A stretch of DNA of 64,000 bases from Cercis canadensis (GCA_003255065.1 QAOA01004158.1:187537-251536); one strand, 5' to 3'. Numbered from the stretch's first letter, positions 1 through 12,395 are shown. The notes: generated from the sequence alone by a model not told the origin. A program made the numbers and translations.

Positions 1-98
1 ATACTCAAGTCAGTCTTGTGGCATGCTATCTCATAATTTCAGAAACCATTAGATTCCAACTTTTTGTTACTTGTCTATCTTTTCACTAAAAAGTCATC

Positions 99-3000
99 AT
101 GAACTCCCAACTCAACGGAGTTCACTTCCTCTTTGTTCCAACTGAGTTGCTTGTGCTCTACTGTTTTATGGCCCGTACTAGTATTGCTGTGGTTGAAGTC
201 CTCAACATTAACACCGACCAGTCTTCTCTTCTTGCCTTCAACGACCATATCACTTATGACCCCAATAATTTCCTTGCCAAAAACTGGTCAGTTAAAACCC
301 CTGTTTGCAATTGGTTTGGCATCACTTGTGCTTCTTCCCACCTTAGAGTTACTGCCCTCAATCTCTCTCACATGAGTCTTGTTGGAACCATTCCTCCTCA
401 TATGGGGAACCTGTCCTTCCTTTCTAAGCTAGATCTTTCCAACAATACCTTTCATGGTTCCCTTCCTAGTGAATTGACTCAGTTACGTAGAGTGAAACTC
501 ATTCACCTACGATTCAACAACTTCAATGGGGATATCCCATCATGGTTTGTGTTCTTACCGAAACTTGAACAGTTGTGGTTAGGCTATAACAGTTTCACGG
601 GTAAGATCACACCCTCCTTATTCAACCTAACTTCACTGCAAACACTTGATCTTACTAGTAACAAACTTTGGGGTTTTCTACCCTCCAACTTCTTCAATGC
701 CCCTGCATTACAACGGGTGAGTGTTTATGATAACCAAATCTCAGGCTCTATCCCAAGCTCTATTTCCCACATATCATCGCTTCAAGTTATCGATCTCGGC
801 AACAACAACCTTTCTGGTGAAGTCCTAGAAAATATCTTCTATTACCTTCCTAAATTGGAGAAGTTTAGCCTAAACAGGAACCAGTTCGTTGGAGAAATTC
901 CACTTAGCCTGTTTAATTGTAAGCAGCTGCAATATTTGTGGTTAGGTCAGAATAGTTTCAAGGGAAATATACCAAGAGAGATCGGGAATTTGACAATGCT
1001 TAATTCATTAGTCCTTGGCTACAACAATTTGCAAGGTATGATTCATTCCTTTAGTTTACAAATAACCTTGTTAACTCTGATATTTGAAATACAAGAATAC
1101 ATACTACCTTGGTATAGAACAATGGCGGATCCAGAAATTTTAATTAGTAGGGGCAAGAAATAGACTATAAATATTTTTACCAAAAGAAAATACTGTAAAT
1201 CTGTATAAGTGATAAAACAACGATATGAAATACAATACACAAGATATAACATGGTTCGGTTTCAATGTGAAACCTACATCTATGGGTGAGAAATGAAAAT
1301 TAATTTACTAGACAAAAAATAGGAGATTAAAAAAGTAATTCTCATTCTCACCAAATCTCCAATTACACCAAATGTCTCTCATACAAAATACATAATTTCG
1401 TGGCCAAAAAAACACAAAATACGTCAACTTTTACAAATTAAAATTGCTCTCTATGTGTTTTCATATTTTGAAAATGTTTTATGATTTTTTCTTTTTCAAT
1501 ACTATTAAAATTATCTCTCTCTACATGCTGACTATTAAATGTTATGGACCTATGGTAAAATCGTAGAAGAGGAAAGGAAAAGCTAACTTAATTCTTTCTC
1601 TCTCTCTTCTGATAACTTTTTATTTTCTCCTATCTTCACTATCACTCCTCACCTCAAGTCTCAAGTGACTTTTGAATTACATCTTAAAAGAATTCGTGGA
1701 GTACAACTGGCTGAATGAGTGGCGCCATGTTGGGATTTGGGCCATGTGGGGGAACTTCTAAATTTCCATGGGGGCAAAAAAATTTATTACATATAAAGAT
1801 TAATTGTTCTTTTTTTTTTTTTTTTTTTTTCCTTGTTGGGGCAATTGCCCCACACTCTAGAACGTGGATCCACCTCTAGTATAGAATCAAAAATTCATTC
1901 TTTTAAGTAAAATTTATACATTTGAAATGAGAAAAATCTTTTGAAAGAAACATGAAATGTCTAAATTTTTGGATATCTTGGATTTATTATTGATGTGCAC
2001 AATGCCTTTAAATATTGAAATGTGATAGAATTGTTTCTATTATATATGACAGGTATAATACCAAACGAGATTGGGAATCTATATAATCTAGAGCTTTTGG
2101 ATCTTGAAGTTGACAACCTAAGTGGCCAAATTCCATCAGAAATTTTTAATATTTCTACTATAATAACAATTTCCCTAACCTATAATCAACTCTCAGGTAG
2201 TCTACCATTAACCTTAGGCTTCATGACTCCAAATCTTAAGACGTTATTATTAGGTAATAATTATCTCCGTGGAAAAATCCCAAGCTCTATTTCCAATGCT
2301 TCTTTGCTCACTGAACTAGACTTGCTAGAAAATTCATTTTTTGGCTACATTCCAGACATATTTGATAATTTAAGGAAGCTCGAATGGCTTGACCTTGCAT
2401 CGAATAATTTGACTTCTGACCCTTCCAATCCAGAGTTGAATATCATAAATTCTTTAAGTAGTAGTAACTATCTAAGACTAGTATCCTTCTCAAAAAATCC
2501 TTTGAACTCCATCCTTCCAATGTCCATTGGCAATCTCTCCACTTCTCTAGAGCACTTGAGATGTGAGATTTGTGTAATGAGGGGTAGCATTCCACCAAAT
2601 ATTGGCAACTTAAGTGGCTTAATATCACTTGACCTTGGTCAAAATCAACTGACTGGAACCATTCCAACTGAAATAGGGAAGTTACAAGAGTTACAAGCTC
2701 TCTTTCTTGGTGGGAACCTGTTAGAAGGACTTCTTCCACGTGCAATATGTCAACTCAAGAGCTTGTGGTCATCAGACTTGGGTATTAACAGTTTTTCCGG
2801 ACGAATACCTACTTGCTTGAGTAACCTTACATTATTGAGGGAGTTTTATCTTAATGGTAATAAGTTGAACTCGACAATACCTTCTGATTTGCTGAGCCTC
2901 ACATATTTATTACATTTAAACTTGTCATCAAATGAGCTAATAGGACCTCTCCCACTAGGTATTGGAAATTTAAGAGTTTTGACAAAGCTTTATTTATCAG

Positions 3001-5079
3001 ATAATCATTTATCAGGTAACATTCCAAGCACCATGGGAGGACTTCAAGATTTAAGTCATCTTGACTTGCAACGAAATAAATTGGAAGGATCTATTCCTGA
3101 ATCTTTTGGCAGTTTGGTGAGTTTGGAAGAACTTTATTTATCAGAAAACAATTTATCTGGTGTTATACCCAAGTCTTTAGAGGGACTCGTGCATATGAAG
3201 TTTTTCAATGTCTCTTTCAATAAATTAGAAGGAGAGATTCCAAGTGGTGGCCCTTTTAGAAACTTGTCTTCTCAATCATTCATGGGGAATGAAGGACTTT
3301 GTGGTGCTCCACACTTGCAAGTCCCAAAATGCAAAACTACTGCATCTAGCAAATCCCCAAAAACTACTGCAATTGTGCTGAAAATTGTTTTGCCCGCTGG
3401 GTTTGCCACATTAATGTTTATATTGACTTTCTTATATGTGCTAAAATGCAAAAATCATAGGGAGTCGTCCAACCCAGAGCAAGATTCAACAATGACAACA
3501 TGGAGAAGAATTTCATATCATGAACTTCGGCAAGCTACAAATCAGTTTAGTGATGTCAATTTACTTGGTATAGGGAGCTTTGGAAAAGTGTATAAAGGAG
3601 TACTCAACGATGGGATGAATGTTGCAGTAAAAGTTTTCAATTTGGAGCTTGAAGGAGGATTTAGAAGCTTTGATTCTGAATGTGAAGTGCTAAGAAATGT
3701 CTGCCATCGAAATCTTATAAAAGTCGTTAGCAGTTGCAATAATGATATTGACTTCAAGGCATTGGTTGTGAGTTACATGCCTAATGGGAGTTTAGAGAGG
3801 TGGTTATACTCCGACAATCATGGGTTGAGTATAATGCAAAGGTTGAACATAATGATTGATGTTGCAGCAGCATTGGATTATCTACATCATGGTTGGTCTA
3901 TGCCAATTGTACATTGTGATTTAAAACCCAATAACGTATTGCTAGATCAAGATATGATTGCACATGTGACTGATTTTGGCATTGCAAAACTCTTGGGTGG
4001 AGATTCCTTGACACACACTATGACACTAGCCACAATGGGTTATATGGCTCCAGGTGATGTTTCTAAATCATTTTCAACTAACTTTTTCGTTTCTTGCAAA
4101 TATATCATGTTGTATAAATATTTCTAATATGTCGAAACATTTTCTAAGTTCATATCATAATATCAAATATCTTAAGAATTTTTTTCCCTTTACATGCAGA
4201 GTATGGATTGGAAGGAATTGTTTCTAGGCAAGGTGATGTATATAGCTATGGTATTTTGCTTATGGAAACCTTCACTAGAAAGAAGCCCACAGATGAAATG
4301 TTCCATGGAGAATTTAGCATCAAGCACTGGGTGAAAGATTCATACCCTGATGCAATAATTGATTTTATTGGTANTGCAGCAGCATTGGATTATCTACATC
4401 ATGGTTGGTCTATACCAATTGTACATTGTGATTTAAAACCCAATAACGTATTGCTAGATCAAGATATGATTGCACATGTGACTGATTTTGGCATTACAAA
4501 ACTCTTGGGTGGAGATTCCTTGACACACACTATGACACTAGCCACAATGGGTTATATGGCTCCAGGTGATGTTTCTAAATCATTTTCAACTAACTTTTTC
4601 GTTTCTTGCAAATATATCATGTTGTATAAATATTTCTAATATGTCGAAACATTTTCTAAGTTCATATCATAATATCAAATATCTTAAGAATTTTTTTTCC
4701 TTTACATGCAGAGTATGGATTGGAAGGAATTGTTTCTAGGCAAGGTGATGTATATAGCTATGGTATTTTGCTTATGGAAACCTTCACTAGAAAGAAGCCC
4801 ACAGATGAAATGTTCCATGGAGAATTTAGCATCAAGCACTGGGTGAAAGATTCATACGCTGATGCAATAATTGATTTTATTGGTACCCAACTGTTAACAG
4901 AGGACAGAGGACAATTAGCTGTTAAGAAGGATTGCTTATTATCAATCATGGGGTTAGCATTGGATTGTTCAACAGATTCTCCGAATGAAAGGAGAAATAT
5001 GACAGATGTCTTAGCTGCACTCAAGAAGATCAAAATCAAGTTATTGAATGAATCTGGAAATCCCAGAGCATCTGTTTGA
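99..5079 (+). CDS. RLK-1: LRR receptor-like kinase, subfamily XII type, complete
   Basis: Plasma-membrane receptor kinase of the family including FLS2, EFR and At3g47570, predicted to sense an extracellular ligand and signal through a cytoplasmic Ser/Thr kinase. Exons: 99-1035, 2053-4053, 4712-5079 (1101 aa). Exon 3 is also present at 4200-4373 because of the duplication at the N at 4374. Signal peptide about 1-30; LRR N-cap with CNWFGITC at 70-77; LRRs to about residue 715; membrane segment about 751-775; P-loop GIGSFGKVYKG near 818; VAVK lysine 839; HCD 933-935; DFG 953-955. The APE motif is rebuilt across intron 2 (GCT CCA G | AG). HCD makes it a non-RD kinase. Both introns are phase 1. 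Intron 1 is 1017 bp because it holds a hAT-type element. The ATG follows the same leader as the paralogs. The ligand is unknown. The family call is firm. Confidence 0.9.
1120..1878. mobile_element. Non-autonomous hAT-type element in RLK-1 intron 1
   Basis: A 759-bp insertion flanked by the 8-bp direct repeat GTATAGAA (1112-1119 and 1879-1886). Its ends are imperfect inverted repeats: CAATGGCGGATCC on the left and TAGAGGTGGATCC read inward from the right, 9 of 13 identical. RLK-2, -4 and -6 have the uninterrupted site (CATAGAATC or similar) in a 250-bp intron, which gives the empty site. An 8-bp target duplication is the hAT hallmark. The interior is AT-rich, has a long T tract near 1807 and no transposase frame. 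The insertion lies wholly inside the intron and leaves both splice sites intact. Confidence 0.85.
3863..4885 (+). repeat. 511-bp direct duplication around the N at 4374 (probable unmerged overlap)
   Basis: 3863-4373 and 4375-4885 are the same stretch (end of exon 2, intron 2, start of exon 3 of RLK-1), offset by 512 and separated by one N. I see about four differences, for example ATGCC/ATACC in the HCD region and CCT/GCT in exon 3. The second copy continues smoothly into the rest of exon 3, so joining through it gives a normal gene. This is what two overlapping contig ends, or two alleles, joined by a nominal gap would look like. Confidence 0.8.
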
Positions 5080-5101
5080 GTTTGTTTACAAGTTTTTTAA
5101 G

Positions 5102-5252
5102 GTAAGTATTTTTCTTTCCATGCTTGAAAATTTTATGAGTAACTAATAAAGTCTTTTAAGTCACAAGGCGCTTATTTTTATTAGTCATATGAAGTAGCCG
5201 TATTTTTAAACTGCCATAATAATAAAATTATATCGTCTCTATATAATTTCAG
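5102..5252 (+). other. Predicted intron in the 3' UTR of RLK-1
   Basis: The sequence after the stop codon contains a strong donor (AAG|GTAAGTATTT) 22 nt past the TGA and a pyrimidine-rich acceptor (ATAATTTCAG) 151 bp later. Both are conserved at the same spacing after RLK-3, RLK-4 and RLK-5. After RLK-6 the acceptor CAG has become GAG. AATAAA at 5145-5150 lies inside the intron and could instead end the transcript. This is inferred from splice-site quality and conservation only. Confidence 0.4.
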
Positions 5253-6058
5253 CTAAACTAATGTAGGAAAGAGTGATAGGTTGACATTCAAACATGTTTG
5301 TTGGCTAAAGACACACATGCCTTGTGCAAGCAATAAACCAGCTTATTAATTAGCCTAATGGGTTTGATTTTACTTGATCCAGAGGAGATTGGATCAATCT
5401 TCAAACTGATCCTTGGAGCTGAATTAAACGCTGTTATGAAGAATCTCAAGCTGTCATTAGTGTGTGTCCGTGTGTGTTGTGATTTTCATTCGAACATTCA
5501 AGTCAAGTAGGTAAACTATTACATGGTTTGAGTGTATGACTTTAAGATATTACACAAAATAATATGATATACAAATTGATATGCCACAAACCTTGTATTT
5601 GACTTCAAATAATTAAATGAATAACAGTTTAATAATCCTATCAAAATCATGAAACTGCCANGATCACATTATATGATGATTAATCTCAATAAACAATCAA
5701 ATACTTAAGTAAAGGATATCTAAAAAGTGGATATAAAAGCCACTCAACACACATAAACTACAAAACCCCGTAGCATATTCTCCAATTCATGATACCAAAG
5801 AATATTTGAGGACTAAATAGTAATTTCATTTGGTGCTTTCTATGAGCACCATTTTAAAACACAAACCAAATTGGTGGATGGAATTGAATTTGGATAACGT
5901 GGCCCAATCCTCCAATAGCCTGCTGCACATGTAAGCACATCTCCAATCTCAACACACAGGCTGTTGCTCTCAGCTTCTTCATATGTAGGGCATTATAGTA
6001 CACACACTAATTAAGTTCTTCATTGACTACTGAAATTCCTATTTTCTTCCCCTGAGCT
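5253..6058. other. Spacer downstream of RLK-1, conserved after other RLK copies
   Basis: No gene is recognised. The stretch near 5361-5512 (GGAGATTGGATCAATC region) recurs after RLK-3 (30056), RLK-4 (40239), RLK-5 (46780) and RLK-6 (62073). It contains a short open stretch that is not kept open in every copy. A sequence of unknown origin surrounds the N at 5661. From about 5760 the spacer matches the DNA that precedes exon 1 of the AGPase relics. Confidence 0.5.
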
Positions 6059-6378
6059 CGTAAAATTTTGTAATGGTGAACTCATGGGCCGGAAGCTCAA
6101 GCTCGCCCGAGTTCAGCAACAAGGAGGTAATGGTGTTTGCAATAAGAATGTTAAGCAACATTTCTGCATGTCTCTCACTGCTGATGTTACCAGCGAAACC
6201 AAGGTTAGTTGAATTTCTCATTCTTTCCCTCTCTTTGAAATTGTAAATGAAACTGCATGGCAAACTAGAATTAATTGAAATCAAGAAAGTTAGGAAATAC
6301 TAGGTTAGAATTATTGTAAGGCAATAGAGAAGAAGTGCAGTACAATTGGTCAAGCGTTGACTTTACATGTTCTTGCCA

Positions 6379-6724
6379 TTGACAAACGGTTGTCATATTA
6401 CTTTACATTTTAAGCTTTATTGTTAAATATTTTATATTGAGTAGCTCATTTTCTCTAAAAATAATAAGAGTAAAACCCCTTTTTGGTTCCTGAAAAATTC
6501 AATGATGGACAAGTTAGTCCCCCAAAAATGTTCGCTGACAATTTCGTCCTCAAATTATGGTTCCGTACGACAAATTAGTCATCGAAAAATTTTCGCTGAC
6601 AATTTAGTCCTCGAATTATGGTTCCNTTGACAAACGGTTGTCATATTACTTTACATTTTAAGCTTTATTGTTAAATATTTTATATTGAGTAGCTCATTTT
6701 CTCTAAAAATAATAAGGTTTAAAT
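6379..6724. repeat. 98-bp direct repeat flanking a dispersed-repeat fragment and an N
   Basis: 6379-6476 recurs at 6627-6724, right after the N at 6626. The first copy continues into 6477-6625, which has the wording of a dispersed plant repeat (TAAAACCCCTTTTTGGTTCC; repeated TTAGTC...AATTATGGTTCC units). The second copy continues into AGPase intron sequence as in relic C. One contig may therefore hold an allele with the insertion and the other an allele without it. Confidence 0.5.
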
Positions 6725-6785
6725 GTATTGCAAATTCTTATAGTTTGTACAAATTTTAAATCAAGTCTTTCTAATTTAAAATAAT

Positions 6786-6789
<4 letters not shown>

Positions 6790-6837
<48 letters not shown>
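6790..6837. repeat. Long poly(T) tract ending at an N
   Basis: A run of about 48 T ends at the N at 6838. The AGPase exon carrying the catalytic glycine-rich loop should lie at about this point and is absent. The tract may mark a collapsed or unsequenced stretch. Confidence 0.6.
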
Positions 6838-7525
6838 NTCTGGAGATACATAGTACTCAAGTTTTAGAATGCAATTGTATGATTCTGTATCACACATGAT
6901 AGGGCAGGTAGCATAAGAGTGATATATGTGTTGGTGATTTTTTCTAGTGCTTCTTCCTATGGTAGGTTCCAATTGGAGGTGCATACATGCTTATTGATGT
7001 GCCATTGAGCAATTGCATCAACAGTGAGATCAACAAAGTGTTCATTCTCACTCAGTTCAACTCAGCATCACTCAACAGGCATATTACTCGTGCTTATGCC
7101 TTTGGCACTGGAGTCACCTTTGGAGATGTCTATGTCGAGGTATATGAATATCCCATCATTCAAGAAACATATGCCTAATGCTAAATTTCTCAAACCCACT
7201 CAAGAATGCCTGCTTCTTCTCTCAGAGGTTCCTGCAGCCACTCAAACTCCAGGGGAGGCTGGGAAGAACTGGTTTCATGGGACTGCAGATGCTGTGCGCC
7301 AGTTCCATTGGCTCTTTGAGGTAATACACCACACCAATTAGAGCAACCACTAACTTTTTTTGAGCAAGGAAAATTCAGATAATATCCAATCATTAATTTG
7401 AGCATGCTAATTCATACTTATGCCATTAAACAAAAAAGTTGATATCAGTAGCTTTTTGATTCTGCTTCAAGTGTTGTGAGGTTGGAGGCAATCTTACATA
7501 CTTTCTTATGTTTTAGGGTCCTTGA

Positions 7526-7750
<225 letters not shown>

Positions 7751-10109
7751 TGACTAGCTTATAAACTCATATTGGGCAAGCCACTAAGGGTGACTTAGAA
7801 GTTTATACTTGGTGTAGTTTGCAAGAAGTCTTAAGTTCCGTCGTAAGCCAAACAAAAAAATCAAAACTGGATGCTAAGCCTCTAGTGTTGCTAATATAGT
7901 GAGTTACATGTTCAAGTGTTTCAATCAGTTTGTGTAATAAGTGAACTCTGAAATCGGAACTAGTTCTTTTTATTTCCAAACTCAATGATAATTACCATAT
8001 ATCACTGTTTTGAAACTCTAGTGTGCATTCATGCATGATAGCCGTGCCTCAGATTTTGGACTAATGAAGATAGACAATAAAGGAAGGATCCTTTCATTCA
8101 GTGAAAAGCCCAAAGGAGAAGACCTTAAAGCAATGGTAAAAACTCATGTTACTCGTACAGCTAAGGTTTCATAAATTAGATTAGTATGCTAACGGTGCTT
8201 CATACTTTTGCAAGTGGATACAACAGTACTGGGTCATTCACGGGAAGAGGCTCAAAAGAAACCATACATTGCTTCCATGGGAGTATACGTTTTCAAGAAG
8301 GAGATACTTCTCAATCTTTTAAGGTACTGATAATTTTCTAGTTAAGTGAGGCATTTCTGTTTGGTCCCCTTCAGAAAAATTGTGGATGCTATGTCAAACT
8401 TGTAGCTGATTTGCTAAGTACTATGAGTTATTTCATTCAGATGGCGTTTTCCGACTGCAAATGACTTTGGATCAGAGGTCATTCCTGCCTCAGCTAGAGA
8501 ATTCTACATAAAGGTCCTACTCAATATTTATTTCAGGGCATTAAAATGGAAATCTATATGCTTGCTTATCATTTTATTTATAGTGTGACAGTAGTGGATG
8601 TATGTATGCAGGCTTATCTGTTCAATGATTACTGGGAAGATATAGGAACCATCAGATCCTTATTTGAGGCAAACCTAGCCCTCACTGAGCATGTGAGTGT
8701 TAAATTTTGTCTGCCTTGCCGTTTTCATTGAGCTTCCCTATCAGGACCATTGTCCATATCTAGAATATATCTAGTTAGGAGAAATTCTCCAAGAAAACTA
8801 TGGCCCAGGTGAACCTAAGCTATAGACAGATTCAAAACTAATATTTTTCACTTGAATTTTATAGCATCATGTTTTAATGTTTTATGATTCAGACTTAGCC
8901 TAGATAATCTTATTTCTGTAATTTTCAGCCTCCGAGGTTTAGCTTTTATGATGCAGCAAAACCAATGTACACGTCAACAAGAAACTTACCACCATCAAAG
9001 ATTGATAATTGCAAGGTCTGTATCTCTGTCTTCAAAACTTGCTCTTACAGCTTTCTGCTGCAAAATCTACACTCGCAAGCATCATAGACCATATAAATTG
9101 CTACCTGCTACAGTGTAAGCTAAATTAGATGGGTATACAATCACAGACAGAAAGTATCTTGATATATGAGTGCATCCTTCTTAAATCATATATAAAACCT
9201 ACTAATATTAAGCAATTCAATAGATTGGATGCCCAATCATCTTCATTTAATTTCCTGTTTTAACTCCATTTCTTCTTTGCTTTCAAATACCTAACTAGCA
9301 TTTTATCTGTCCCTCTGCAGATTGTCGATTCAATCATATCACATGGAAGCTTTTTAACAAATTCCTTCATCGAGCATAGTGTAGTTGGAATCAGGTCCAG
9401 AATAAACTCAAACGCTCACTTGAAGGTTTGGTGAATTTATCCCAATCTTAAGTTATCTAAGCATTTTGTTGGAGAATTACAGAACAGGAAGACAATACAA
9501 ATCTTTAACAGCAGTAACCCATACCTATTCATCAAATGCATAGCAATTCTAAAATTTAATGACCAAAAGAAACATTCAAAATTTTTCAAATTTTCACCTA
9601 GTATCAGCATATGCCTCAAATCACTAAGGGAGTCACACTACCATCACTCAATTTAATTTGACCTTACCAATATCAAGAACACCCATTAAACATAATACAA
9701 GCATGTAGAAAAGCTAATAATCATTCAAAGAACCCTTACCTTAATAATTCTCTCAAAATTCTAGCCAAAAAAAAAAACATTAGGAAATGAAAAATAATGT
9801 TTATGATACAATAGTAGATATCACATTGCTTGAGATTATACTTTTGAATTATTCCAAAAAAAAAATTAAATGGGTTTGATTAAAGTTCAGGTGGGTTCAC
9901 TTAAATTTAAATATTGATATGTGTGCATGGTGTAACAATTATTAGTGTGTAAGTAAAATTAGAAAAAAAAAAAGTAATGAAAAAAACACNTAGAAAAAAA
10001 AAAAAAGTAATGAAAAAAAACACTAAATTTGTATGTTGCCTTGAATTCTAGGGAATACAAGAGGTTGAATGATCTTTAGAAGGGTTTTACATCCGCGCTA
10101 GTGTTACAA

Positions 10110-10894
10110 TAGTTTCAAGGGAAATAGACCCAGAAAGATCGAGAACTTGACAATGCTTAAGGAGTTGAACTTTGGTTTCAACAGTTTGTAAGGTATGATT
10201 CATCTCATTTAACCTTTGTTAACAATATGTGACATACCTTGTTGACAATATTTTCAAGGTATGTTTGATATGAGAAAATTCATTTGAAATATATCTTATG
10301 TAAATGTGATCAAATTGTTATTGGATATGTGAAAAATATTTTTGAAAAAAAAAAGAAAAAGAAAGGATATGATGTACAATATTAGCTTTCAAAATTTGCA
10401 ACTATAATTCAATTATTCCTATTATGGTAAGTAGAATACCAAATGAGATTGGGCATCAACATAGACTAGAAAAACAATTTATGCTTTTATTTTTATTTTG
10501 TATTGTCTATCCTTGAAGATTTTTTCTCCCCTTATGTGCAGAGTATGGATTAGAAGGAATTATTTGTAGGCAAGGTGATGTGTATGGCTATGGTATTTTG
10601 CTTATGGAAACCTTCACAAGGAAAAAGCCCACAGATAAAATGTTTCATGAAGAATTTAGTATTAAGTGTATCCTGATGCAGTAATTGATATTGTTGATGC
10701 TCAATTATTGACAAATGACAGAGGACAATTTTCTATTATAAATGACTGCTTATCATCCATCATGGGGTTAGCATTGGTTTGTTTAGCAGATTCTCCTAAT
10801 GAGAGAAGAAATATGAAAAGAAATCTTTGTTGCACCCAGAAATATCAAAATCAAGTTTTTGAATGAAGCTAGAAATCCTGAAGCATTGGATTGA
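10110..10894 (+). pseudogene. RLK relic A: LRR scrap fused to AGPase, plus kinase C-lobe
   Basis: Immediately after the AGPase last exon, 10110-10192 matches the end of RLK exon 1 (SFKGN..REI.NLTML) but has a TAA in the last repeat. 10431-10473 matches the start of exon 2 (GRIPNEIGH), with the acceptor CAG changed to TAA. The rest of exon 2 is missing. 10542-10894 matches exon 3 (EYGLEGIICRQGDVYGYGILL), carries a deletion near 10667 that removes the HWVKDSY segment and shifts frame, and ends at a TGA in the paralogous place. It lacks the whole kinase N-lobe. The copies at 45190-45813 and 31564 share its plan. Confidence 0.8.
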
Positions 10895-12220
10895 GTTTCT
10901 TTTATCCTAAGTATTTTTCTTTCCATGATTAAAAGTTTTCTAAATTACCAGGAACTTGTTTTTAATTGTCATGTGCATTAGCTGCATGGTTAAACTGTCA
11001 TAATATTATTCCTTCACTACTAACTTACAAATATTCCATCTATGGTAGAATATTCATATTCCAATAAAACTAATCTATCCAAAGAAATTCAATTTTATAG
11101 GCCAAAAAGAAAATTTAAATTTTGACACAGTGACAGTATATGCCTTAATCATGAAGGGCCTTTATGCTACCATCACACAATCTAATTTCACACTACCAAC
11201 ACCAACAACATCGAACTCATTATCATAGCCAATTAAATAATTCCAACACCACAAGCATTATAAGAGTGATAACATTTCATATTTGCTTTACCACTGAAAT
11301 ATCGAAATGATTTCACTATTACTTTATCATACAAGTTTCAAATTTGATCCTATTAAAACGAATAGAATGGAATTATATGAGGAACGAAAAAGGAAAAACA
11401 AATATTATTTATATATATAATTTCTTATAATTGTTTAAAAATACAAATACATTTTGTGTAACCTCTATTTAATTGAGAAAGAAAAAAAATAAAAGTAAAA
11501 CATACAAAACAGTATTAAAATGAACTTAATTCTTCGATTAATATCATTCTGAAAGAAAGTATTAGAATTTTCACAATATTATTTCAAACAAGAATTTTAG
11601 AACTACTTCAAAAACTGCTCCTTCATACTTTACTTAAGCTTTTGTACCATATATGATACGACAAATTAATTGTGCATATATTGAAAATGAGAAAGGCAAA
11701 ATAGTGAAGGACATAAAAAACATGTTTGATGATGGAAACAGTTTTATTCTTAATGAGCCAATCTTCTGACTATCATGAAGACCCATGCCTCCTTAAGAAT
11801 GGCATCTCCCATGACCATTACTCCCAATTCTAACGTTTCAACATTTTTTACCTGACCTTGGAAAACTAAAAGCAATTATGGTTTTCGCTCCATTTAATTG
11901 AAAATGGGTTTAACCCTCTTCAAAACAAAACAAAAAAAAAATTTAAGTTAAGACTTTGGTTTAAATGCATAATTCATAAACCTTGAGAACAACATTAATG
12001 TCACTCTACTACAGTCATATTTTCTCTAGAACAAAGGTTAAGAAGGAAGATGAGTTAGATGACCAAGTACCGTCACTTATTTACATAAAAGGCCTTGTGT
12101 TATTTTCAAATAAAAGGAGAGGTATGTGCCATTTAAAATATAGGATGAGAGATTATTTTCGTAGTATTGAAATGTAAAATAAAAAAATGTGTGTTTTTTT
12201 TTAAGTTAAGTATGTTTATA
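10895..12220. other. AT-rich spacer, duplicated elsewhere in the cluster
   Basis: No gene seen. 10895-11470 parallels 15640-16200 and 47463-49080; 11700-12220 parallels 31860-32130, 53400-53900 and 56490-56720. The frame opening near 11983 is not conserved between these copies. Confidence 0.5.
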
Positions 12221-12240
12221 TATATATATATATATATATC
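12221..12240. repeat. (AT)n microsatellite
   Basis: A short TA dinucleotide run. The same place in the copy at 33125-33157 also carries an expanded AT run, while the copy near 53890 does not. Confidence 0.7.
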
Positions 12241-12395
12241 ATAGTTCTTTAAACATATAAATAAAATATGAAATTTCAATAGAATAAGAGAATAAGAGGA
12301 AGAAAATTAGAATTTTTTTTAAGTACAATAAAGAAAGATACAAGAAAACTAACGAACAAATATAGTATGCATCCCATATCAGCCAGAAAGCTCAC

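Noticed and set aside
2443-2745. Minus-strand open frames of about 70-100 codons in every RLK copy (also at 20510, 27769, 37833, 59673, 29477, 39635, 61476)
   Set aside because: They are antisense shadows of conserved LRR or kinase coding sequence and follow its conservation.
4208-4639. A gene reading from kinase exon 3 back into exon 2 across the N at 4374
   Set aside because: The N joins two overlapping pieces; the fused frame is an assembly product.
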